A program made the position numbers and the translations under genes. Below are positions 6,803 to 12,052 of a DNA stretch of 12,052 bases, piece after piece. The notes below the pieces were generated by a model. The model saw only the letters and a program-made list of their open reading frames with translations. It did no database searches and was not told the DNA's origin. Where the stretch lies: the NCBI GenBank assembly GCA_013153135.1, contig JAADFA010000034.1, positions 1 to 12,052 of the forward strand, written 5' to 3'. The stretch's first letter is position 1; each line of letters starts with the position of its first letter. Source of the stretch: Chloroflexota bacterium. Its GTDB lineage: Bacteria > Chloroflexota > Anaerolineae > Anaerolineales > DRMV01.

Positions 6803-6951
6803 CCCGCGGGCGGCTGAACCCGCCCGCTATGCTCGCGGTCGGCCGTGCGCGCCCGCGCGTTGGGCCGGACAGATCGCGCGCAATTTTATACGAACTAGCC
6901 GCGGGCTTCCAGCCCGCGGCGGGGCGGCACGCGAGCGCGGCCATGGCCCCA
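6803..6951 (+). repeat. Paired-palindrome repeat, tandem unit 2
   Basis: A direct repeat of the preceding unit, offset by 148 bp. Its palindromes lie at 6806-6827 (GCGGGCGG/CCGCCCGC arms, ending CTAT) and 6898-6920 (10-base arms identical to unit 1). The spacer is more diverged than the palindromes. Both tandem units close with the same GCGGCCATGGCCCCA. The 57-bp prefix found before unit 1 is absent here. Confidence 0.8.
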
Positions 6952-7012
6952 GGATACCTGGCAGCCCGGTTGGCCGGGCGCGCTGGGCTCCAGGGGCTTT
7001 GCTTCTGTGCGG
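6952..7012. other. Gap with a further palindrome between repeats and rpoC terminator
   Basis: No gene is seen. It contains a perfect 6-bp stem with a TTGG loop (6964-6979, GCCCGG and CCGGGC), enclosed by a CCTGG/CCAGG pair (6957-6961 and 6990-6994). It may be another degraded member of the local palindromic repeats. Confidence 0.4.
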
Positions 7013-7046
7013 AAAAGAAAAACGGGCCCCAGCGCTGGGGCCCGTT
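7013..7046 (-). terminator. Intrinsic terminator of rpoC
   Basis: A perfect 26-base palindrome (7021-7046, arms of 13 bases centred on GCGC) starts 18 bases after the rpoC stop codon. On the minus strand it runs directly into a tract of nine T residues broken by one C (7022-7013). It is one of the strongest terminator signatures in the window, and unidirectional. Confidence 0.95.
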
Positions 7047-7064
7047 GATTCCGATGCCAGTCAT

Positions 7065-10000
7065 TTAGCCCGGAATGGACGACGTCGCGCTGGCCCGGGC
7101 TTGGTCCGTCGCTGGGGCTTGCTCGGCCGAGGGCTCGGAAGGCGTTTCGGCCATGGGTTCGCCTGGGGTCGCGGTTGGCTCGGGCTCCAAGCCCAGGTCC
7201 TCGGCCTCTATGCCCTCCAGCACGGCCTTGAAGCGTTCGGGGTCGAAGCCCGTCCCCGCGGGGATGAGCTTGCCGATGATGACGTTCTCTTTCAGGCCTA
7301 GCAGGTTGTCCTTCTTGCCCGCGATGGTGGCTTCGGCCAGCACGCGCAAGGTGTGCTGGAAGGAGGCCGCGGAGAGCCACGAGTCCGTGTTGAGCGCGAC
7401 TTTGGAGATGCCCAGCAACACTTCCCGGTAGCGGGCCGGCTGCTTGCCCTCGCGCACCAGGCGTTCGTTCACCCGGCGGATGCGGATGCGGTCGACCAAG
7501 TCGCCAGGCAGGTACTTGGTGTCGCCCGGGTTCTGGATCTGCACTTTGGAAAGCATCTTGCGGATGACAATCTCAAAGTGCTTGTCGTGGATCTTTTGAC
7601 CCTGGCTGCGGTACACCTTCTGCACCTCAGAGAGCAGGTACAGCTGAGTCGCCTCGCGGCCCTGAATTTGCAAGATGCGGTGCGGGTTCAGGGAGCCTTC
7701 GGTCAGCGGTTGCCCTGGCTCCACTCGGTCGCCTGTCTTGACTAAGAGGTTCACATGAGCCGGGATCTCATATTCCCGCACCTCTTTGCGTTCGTAGACG
7801 ACCACAATGCGGCCCGGCTCCAGCCGCACACGGCCCGCGTGCCGCGCGACCACTTCCTCACCATTGGGAGCGACCGCGAGAACCTGCCCGGCTTCGACTT
7901 CCGCGCCGTCCTCGACCCGGATCTCCCAGTCGTCCTCCACGGGGTATTCGTCTTGCACCAGCTGGGTGTCGATGACGCGGACCACGCGCACGTCAGGGTA
8001 GCGCTCGGACTGGGTCACCTGCACAACACCGCCGATTTCGGTCATGACGGCCTCGCCCTTGGGCTCTTTGCGGGCTTCGAGCAGCTCTTCCACGCGCGGC
8101 AGACCGGTCGTAATGTCCGATTCGGCCGCGACGCCGCCGGTGTGGAAGGTCCGCAGGGTCAGCTGGGTACCCGGTTCGCCAATGGACTGGGCCGCGATGA
8201 TGCCCACCGCGGTGCCTACCTGGACCATTTTGCCCGTACCCAGGTCGAGGCCGTAGCACTTGGCGCACACGCCAAAGGGCAGCTCGCAGGTCAGCGGCGA
8301 GCGCACCTTGACGCTCTCAAGCCGCGAGCGTTGGATACGGCGAGCGCTGGCTTTGTCAATGAGCTCGCCTTTGCGCACGATAATTTCGCCGGTCTCGGGG
8401 TCGACGATGTTCTCTGCCGCGATGCGGCCCCAAACTCGCTCTTCCATCTTCTGGCCGCCCACGTTATCCGAGCGGCGGATGGTGAGCGCGTGCTCGGTGC
8501 CGCAGTCTTCCGCGGTCACGATGACGTCTTGCACTACGTCGACCAAGCGGCGGGTGAGGTAGCCCGCGTCCGCGGTGCGCAGCGCGGTGTCAGCCAGGCC
8601 TTTGCGGGAGCCGTGGGTGGAGAGGAAGTACTCCAGCGTGGTCAGGCCTTCGCGGAAGTTGGAGCGGATGGGCAAGGGGATGATGCGGCCCGCGGGGTCG
8701 GCCATCATGCCGCGCATTCCGCCCAGCTGGGCAATGGTGCCGTAACCGCCTTTGGTCGCGCCCGAGATGGCCATGACCGCGAGGTCGTTGGTCGGGTCGA
8801 GCACGCGCTTGACGGCTTCTTTGACCTCGTTGGTCGCGTTCTGCCAGATCTCAATCACCCGTTCGTTCATCTCCTGCTCGGTCAGCAGGCCACGGCGGAA
8901 CGCCCGTTCCACTTTCTCCGCCTCTTGGTGTGCGCGCTCGATGATCTCCCATTTCTCGGGCGGGATGGTGATGTCGTCAATGGCGATGGTCACGCCCGAT
9001 TTGGTTGCGTAACGGAAGCCCAGGTCCTTGATGGGGTCGGCAATGGCCACGGTCGCTTCATCGCCGCCCAGCTCGTAAATCTGCGACATGAGCTCCCGCA
9101 AGCCGCCTTTATCCACCACCCAGTTGACGAAGCGCATGAACTCGGGCAGCACCTGGTTGAAGATCACCCGGCCTACGGTGGTGTCGATCCAGCGGACTTC
9201 GGGCTTTTCCAGCCGGTTCTTTTTGTCGTCGAACCAGGTGAGGGTGCGGAATTTAATGCGGGTGTGGGTTTCAACATGGCCTAATTGGTAGGCCAGCTCG
9301 ACGTCCTCGTAGGAGTCAAACGCGCTGCCGTCGCCCTTGTGCGGCCGCGGGTCTTCCATGGTTAGGTAGTAGATGCCCAGCACCATATCTTTGGACGGGG
9401 TGATGATGGGCTCGCCGTCCGCGGGCTTGAGCAAGTTCTTGGTTGAAAGCATGAGGTTGCGGGCTTCCCAAACGGCCTTTTCGGTGAGAGGCAGGTGGAC
9501 GGCCATCTGGTCGCCGTCGAAGTCCGCGTTGAACGCGGTGCAGACCAAGGGGTGCAGTTGGATCGCGCTGCCTTCGATGAGCACGGGCTCAAAGGCCTGG
9601 ATGCCCAGGCGGTGCAGGGTAGGCGCGCGATTGAGCAGCACGGGACGGTCTTTGATGACCTCTTCCAGCACTTCCCACACTTCGGGATTGCCTCGCTCGA
9701 TGAGCCGTTTGGCTCCACGCAGGTTATTTGCGTAGCCTTTGCGCACCAGGCCCGCGAGTACGAAGGGGCGGTAAAGCTCCAGGGCCATGGTCTTGGGCAG
9801 GCCGCACTGGTGTAACTTCAGGTTCGGGCCCACGACGATGACCGATCGGCCGGAGTAGTCCACCCGCTTACCCAACAAGTTGCGGCGGAAGCGGCCCTTT
9901 TTGCCCTTGAGCATGTCGCTCAAGGATTTGAGTTCGCGGCGCCCGCGGCGGAGCAGTGCCTTGCCGCGGAAGGAGTTATCGATGAGAGAGTCGACGGCCT

Positions 10001-11396
10001 CTTGCAGCATCCGCTTCTCGTTGCGAATAATAACATCGGGTGCGCCGAGCTCGATGAGGCGCTTGAGCCGGTTGTTGCGGTTGATGACCCGGCGATAGAG
10101 GTCATTCAGGTCGCTGGTCGCGAAGCGACCGCCGTCCAGCTGCACCATGGGGCGCAGGTCTGGCGGCAACACCGGAAGCACTTGCAAAATCATCCACTCC
10201 GGCTTGTTGCCCGAGCGGCGGAAGGCTTCGACCACCTTGAGGCGCTTGATGGCCTTCTTGCGCTTTTGCTTGCTCTTGGTGGTGCGGATCTCTTCCCAGA
10301 GCTCCTTGGCTAATTCGTCTAAATTGAGCTGTTGCAAGATCTCCAAAAAGGCTTCCGCGCCCATATCCGCGCGGAAGACATTACCCCAACGGGACTTGAG
10401 CTCGCGGTAGCGGGTTTCGCTCAAGAAGGTCAGGGGACGCAGCTCCAGGAGCTCATCCCGCAGACGGACCTTTTCATCGTGCTCTTTGTTGGCTTGGGCT
10501 TCCAGCTCGGCGCGCAGGGCTTCCTTCTTGCGTTCGGCCTCCGCGCGCACGCGTTGCTCTTCGGCCTCAATGGCTGCGAGACGGCGCTCTTTATCCTGGC
10601 TCAGCTCGGCTTCGATGCGTTCCAGCTGATCTTGCACCAGGCGCTGCACCCGCGAGACGTGCTCGTGGTCGATGGTTTCGCCCTGCTGTACGATGATGGT
10701 GTCGCGGAAGGCGATGGGTTCGTCCGCGATCTGGCCGAGGCGGTCTTCCAAGAGCCGTTCGAGGCGCTGGCCTTCTTGGATGATAGGTTCGATGCGTTCG
10801 GCAACGGCTTCGTTGAATTCGGCCTCAATGGCCTTGCGCTTATTGGCCAAGGCTTGGAGACGCTTTTGACGTTGCGCGTTGATTTCCGCGATGCGGCGGT
10901 TGATGCGCTCGGCCAACTCGCGCTCGCTGTCGCCGATCTCTTTGTTGAGGCGGTTGAGCGCGCGTTTGCGCGCTTCCTCGTCCACGTACGTAACGACGTA
11001 CTGCGCGAAATATAGCACACGCTCGAGGTTCCGGCGGTTGATATCCAGCAGCAGCCCCAAGAAGGACGGTACCCGCCGCGCGTACCAAATATGGGCTACG
11101 GGCGCGGCGAGCTTGATGTGGCCCATACGTTCCCGCCGCACTTCGGAACGGGTGACCTCGACGCCGCAGCGGTCGCAGACGATGCCCTTGTAGCGGCGGT
11201 TCTTGTATTTACCGCACGCGCATTGCCAATCCCGCGTCGGTCCAAAGATGACCTCGCAAAAGAGGCCATCTTTTTCGGGGCGCAGGCGGCGATAGTTGAT
11301 GGTCTCGGGCTTGGTCACTTCGCCGTACGACCAGCTCAAGATGGTTTCAGGCGACGCGAGGCGGATGCGGAGGGAGAGAATATCTTTGGTCTCCAC
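7065..11396 (-). CDS. rpoC: DNA-directed RNA polymerase subunit beta'
   Basis: A 1443-residue largest subunit of RNA polymerase. The start is the GTG at 11396, with a consensus AAGGAGGT five bases upstream. The N-terminal zinc site uses C59, C61, C74 and C77. The catalytic N-A-D-F-D-G-D-Q motif (623-630) supplies the three metal-binding Asp. Bridge-helix and adjoining sequence runs through G-L-A-D-T-A-L-R-T-A-D-A-G-Y-L-T-R-R (933-950). The second zinc site is C965, C1037, C1044 and C1047, followed by the trigger loop Q-L-T-L-R-T-F-H-T-G-G (1078-1088). Residues about 140-320 are a Glu/Arg/Ala-rich heptad-like insertion where E. coli and Bacillus have only about 20 residues. The C-terminus from about 1400 is a Pro/Glu/Thr/Ser-rich, probably disordered tail. 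It is monocistronic here, with its own promoter and terminator; rpoB is not adjacent. Confidence 0.99.
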   Translation of the reverse strand: METKDILSLRIRLASPETILSWSYGEVTKPETINYRRLRPEKDGLFCEVIFGPTRDWQCACGKYKNRRYKGIVCDRCGVEVTRSEVRRERMGHIKLAAPVAHIWYARRVPSFLGLLLDINRRNLERVLYFAQYVVTYVDEEARKRALNRLNKEIGDSERELAERINRRIAEINAQRQKRLQALANKRKAIEAEFNEAVAERIEPIIQEGQRLERLLEDRLGQIADEPIAFRDTIIVQQGETIDHEHVSRVQRLVQDQLERIEAELSQDKERRLAAIEAEEQRVRAEAERKKEALRAELEAQANKEHDEKVRLRDELLELRPLTFLSETRYRELKSRWGNVFRADMGAEAFLEILQQLNLDELAKELWEEIRTTKSKQKRKKAIKRLKVVEAFRRSGNKPEWMILQVLPVLPPDLRPMVQLDGGRFATSDLNDLYRRVINRNNRLKRLIELGAPDVIIRNEKRMLQEAVDSLIDNSFRGKALLRRGRRELKSLSDMLKGKKGRFRRNLLGKRVDYSGRSVIVVGPNLKLHQCGLPKTMALELYRPFVLAGLVRKGYANNLRGAKRLIERGNPEVWEVLEEVIKDRPVLLNRAPTLHRLGIQAFEPVLIEGSAIQLHPLVCTAFNADFDGDQMAVHLPLTEKAVWEARNLMLSTKNLLKPADGEPIITPSKDMVLGIYYLTMEDPRPHKGDGSAFDSYEDVELAYQLGHVETHTRIKFRTLTWFDDKKNRLEKPEVRWIDTTVGRVIFNQVLPEFMRFVNWVVDKGGLRELMSQIYELGGDEATVAIADPIKDLGFRYATKSGVTIAIDDITIPPEKWEIIERAHQEAEKVERAFRRGLLTEQEMNERVIEIWQNATNEVKEAVKRVLDPTNDLAVMAISGATKGGYGTIAQLGGMRGMMADPAGRIIPLPIRSNFREGLTTLEYFLSTHGSRKGLADTALRTADAGYLTRRLVDVVQDVIVTAEDCGTEHALTIRRSDNVGGQKMEERVWGRIAAENIVDPETGEIIVRKGELIDKASARRIQRSRLESVKVRSPLTCELPFGVCAKCYGLDLGTGKMVQVGTAVGIIAAQSIGEPGTQLTLRTFHTGGVAAESDITTGLPRVEELLEARKEPKGEAVMTEIGGVVQVTQSERYPDVRVVRVIDTQLVQDEYPVEDDWEIRVEDGAEVEAGQVLAVAPNGEEVVARHAGRVRLEPGRIVVVYERKEVREYEIPAHVNLLVKTGDRVEPGQPLTEGSLNPHRILQIQGREATQLYLLSEVQKVYRSQGQKIHDKHFEIVIRKMLSKVQIQNPGDTKYLPGDLVDRIRIRRVNERLVREGKQPARYREVLLGISKVALNTDSWLSAASFQHTLRVLAEATIAGKKDNLLGLKENVIIGKLIPAGTGFDPERFKAVLEGIEAEDLGLEPEPTATPGEPMAETPSEPSAEQAPATDQARASATSSIPG

Positions 11397-11427
11397 GGAT
11401 AACCTCCTTTCAGATGGGGCCTATGGA

Positions 11428-11479
11428 CGCGCTTAAGCACAAAACCCTGACCGAAGCGCGCCAGCCGGCGTCGGCCAGG
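11428..11479 (-). promoter_or_regulatory. Second leader hairpin of rpoC with an alternative pairing
   Basis: On the minus strand, 11479-11471 pairs with 11454-11446 (9 bp, one G-U), with an inner CGCC/GGCG stem. G and four T follow (11445-11441), so it resembles a moderate terminator. Alternatively 11460-11454 (CGCGCTT) pairs with 11434-11428 (AAGCGCG), which would break the first hairpin. Two mutually exclusive folds just before the ribosome-binding site suggest a regulatory switch, but this is by eye only. Confidence 0.4.
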
Positions 11480-11562
11480 TTGTGAGGGGGACTTGGCTAT
11501 CTTTCGCCATCATCATTTTGGGCTGCGTTACGCATGAGCTCGCGTTCGGACCAGATAGACAC

Positions 11563-11601
11563 AAAAAGCCAGCGTCCGGGGCATACCTCGCCCCAGCGCT
11601 G
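11563..11601 (-). terminator. Terminator-like attenuator in the rpoC leader
   Basis: On the minus strand a CAGCG/CGCTG stem (11601-11597 and 11574-11570) encloses a GGGGC/GCCCC stem (11594-11590 and 11582-11578) with a 7-base loop. Two bases later come five T residues (11567-11563). It lies about 40 to 75 bases after the predicted rpoC transcription start, inside the leader, so it would terminate a proportion of transcripts before the gene. No upstream gene ends here that would need it. Confidence 0.6.
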
Positions 11602-11604
11602 CAC

Positions 11605-11637
11605 CTACGGGCAGACGTCCATCCCTTGCCTCTTCAT
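11605..11637 (-). CDS. Possible leaderless leader peptide before the rpoC attenuator
   Basis: A 10-codon frame, M-K-R-Q-G-M-D-V-C-P, starts at an ATG whose A lies eight bases beyond the -10 box and could itself be the first transcribed base. It ends in TAG three bases before the attenuator stem, so a ribosome stopped there would cover the 5' arm. There is no ribosome-binding site, and a chance frame this short is quite likely. Included because its position is suggestive. Confidence 0.2.
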   Translation of the reverse strand: MKRQGMDVCP

Positions 11638-11645
11638 GCGCCCCT

Positions 11646-11674
11646 ATTATATAGGAGCCTAAAGAACACGTCAA
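11646..11674 (-). promoter_or_regulatory. Sigma-70-type promoter of rpoC
   Basis: The minus strand has TTGACG (11674-11669), a spacer of exactly 17 bases and a perfect TATAAT (11651-11646). The predicted start is near 11637-11639, giving a leader of about 240 bases to the GTG at 11396. This is the best promoter match in the window. Confidence 0.92.
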
Positions 11675-11744
11675 GGGTTTTTCCATTTCGGGTGCACGCA
11701 AAAGTTGTAGAACGGTCATGGGGCGAGGGGGAGGCGTAGGCGCC

Positions 11745-11905
11745 GCCGCAGGCTGAAGCTTGCGGCTAGTTTGCATAAAATTACACGCGGGTAGTTCAGC
11801 CCAACGCGCGGCGGCGAGGATAGCGGGCAGGTTTCGCCGCCCGCGGGTCAAGCGCGCGTCCAGCTGCCCGCGGCATGGGCTTCCACGAGATTTGCCTGCC
11901 CCCCT
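11745..11905 (-). repeat. Inverted copy of the prefix plus paired-palindrome repeat, upstream of rpoC
   Basis: Read on the minus strand this matches 6598-6775. The prefix and first palindrome (11904-11810) align with 6599-6692 with two substitutions and one extra G by eye. The spacer then lacks about 14 bases present in the left copy, and the second palindrome (11745-11766) has one mismatch between its arms. The first palindrome lies at 11823-11844. The two copies face each other across about 5 kb, with rpoC between them. Confidence 0.85.
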
Positions 11906-12052
11906 CCATTTCTTTTCAGAGCCTTTACAAGCGCACCGAGGATCGCTAAAGCCTCATCCGAGGGCAAGACTAGGCTCGCGCCGCCAGGGAGGATGTCGTC
12001 CAAGCGGATTTGCCAGGTGGCTGGGTCAAAGCTCGCATTGCCGTTGGGGTCG
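11848..12052 (-). CDS. 3' end of an unrecognised gene, truncated by the window edge
   Basis: An open frame enters from the right edge and gives 67 residues before TGA at 11848-11850. Residues 1-48 look like ordinary coding sequence (D-P-N-G-N-A-S-F-D-P, then W-Q-I-R-L-D-D-I-L-P-G-G-A-S, then a helix S-D-E-A-L-A-I-L-G-A-L-V-K-A-L-K-R-N). From about residue 49 onward the sequence is the 57-bp repeat prefix, ending Q-A-N-L-V-E-A-H-A-A-G-S-W-T-R-A. The C-terminus is therefore supplied by a repeat. I do not recognise the family, and the remainder is outside the window. It is not the C-terminus of RpoB as far as I can tell. The rpoC promoter starts about 170 bp after its stop, so rpoC does not depend on this gene's transcript. 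Confidence 0.6.
   Translation of the reverse strand, partial: DPNGNASFDPATWQIRLDDILPGGASLVLPSDEALAILGALVKALKRNGGGQANLVEAHAAGSWTRA

Noticed and set aside
6598..6951. Possible CRISPR array from tandem palindromic repeats
   Set aside because: The units are ~148 bp with two different palindromes and conserved spacers, not short repeats separated by unique spacers; no cas gene is present.
6570..7301. Plus-strand frame of 243 codons across the repeat region into rpoC
   Set aside because: It runs through three palindromic repeats, the rpoC terminator and antisense rpoC; Arg/Ala/Gly-rich repeat translation only.
7755..9284. Plus-strand open frame of about 509 codons antisense to rpoC
   Set aside because: It is a shadow of the rpoC reading frame in GC-rich sequence: it lies wholly within the unambiguous beta' gene, resembles no family, and has no promoter of its own.
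11482..11739. Plus-strand frame starting with a hydrophobic stretch ending in I-I-L-G-C, like a lipoprotein signal
   Set aside because: It has a GTG start, covers the strong rpoC promoter and the leader hairpins in antisense, and the rest of the protein is unconvincing. The lipobox is probably chance.

Overview
This is a GC-rich bacterial window in which every gene I accept lies on the minus strand. The RpoC sequence type, the NurA/HAS-barrel pair and the gene repertoire suggest a Chloroflexota-like organism. That is an inference from family resemblance; no rRNA is present to confirm it. I found no phage, insertion sequence, CRISPR array or tRNA.

Layout, in transcription order (right to left). 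(1) At the right edge is the 3' end of an unrecognised gene (11848-12052). Its last ~18 codons lie inside a repeat element. (2) A near-consensus promoter (11646-11674) drives rpoC (7065-11396) through a leader of about 240 nt. The leader holds an intrinsic-terminator-like hairpin, a second terminator-like hairpin with an alternative pairing, and a possible leaderless mini-ORF. rpoB is not adjacent. rpoC ends at a textbook terminator (7013-7046). (3) A roughly 600 bp gene-poor stretch (6434-7012) holds two tandem ~148 bp units built from paired palindromes. The first unit plus a 57 bp prefix is repeated in inverted orientation upstream of rpoC (11745-11905). (4) A 48-residue Trp/Arg/Gly-rich one-helix membrane protein is encoded at 6287-6433, a gene easily missed. 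(5) An extended -10 promoter and a strong 5'-terminal hairpin precede a tightly packed six-gene operon: GDP-L-fucose synthase, polysaccharide ABC-2 permease, a zinc-site-less M16 peptidase homologue, hisG, a NurA-domain nuclease and a stand-alone HAS-barrel-like protein. Junctions are short (8 bp overlap, 25 bp, 4 bp overlap, 9 bp, 21 bp), so co-transcription is very likely. (6) At the left edge a plus-strand terminator (3-41) marks the end of a convergent gene outside the window.

Functionally, the operon mixes cell-surface polysaccharide synthesis and export (fucose donor, exporter membrane subunit), histidine biosynthesis (first step) and a DNA-end-processing pair (NurA with a HAS-barrel partner but no HerA in reach). 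Several members lack their usual partner nearby: the permease has no ATPase gene, the M16 protein no catalytic subunit, and NurA/HAS no HerA. The features most worth checking are the rpoC leader, the inverted repeats bracketing rpoC with one copy supplying the end of a coding sequence, and the small Trp-rich protein.
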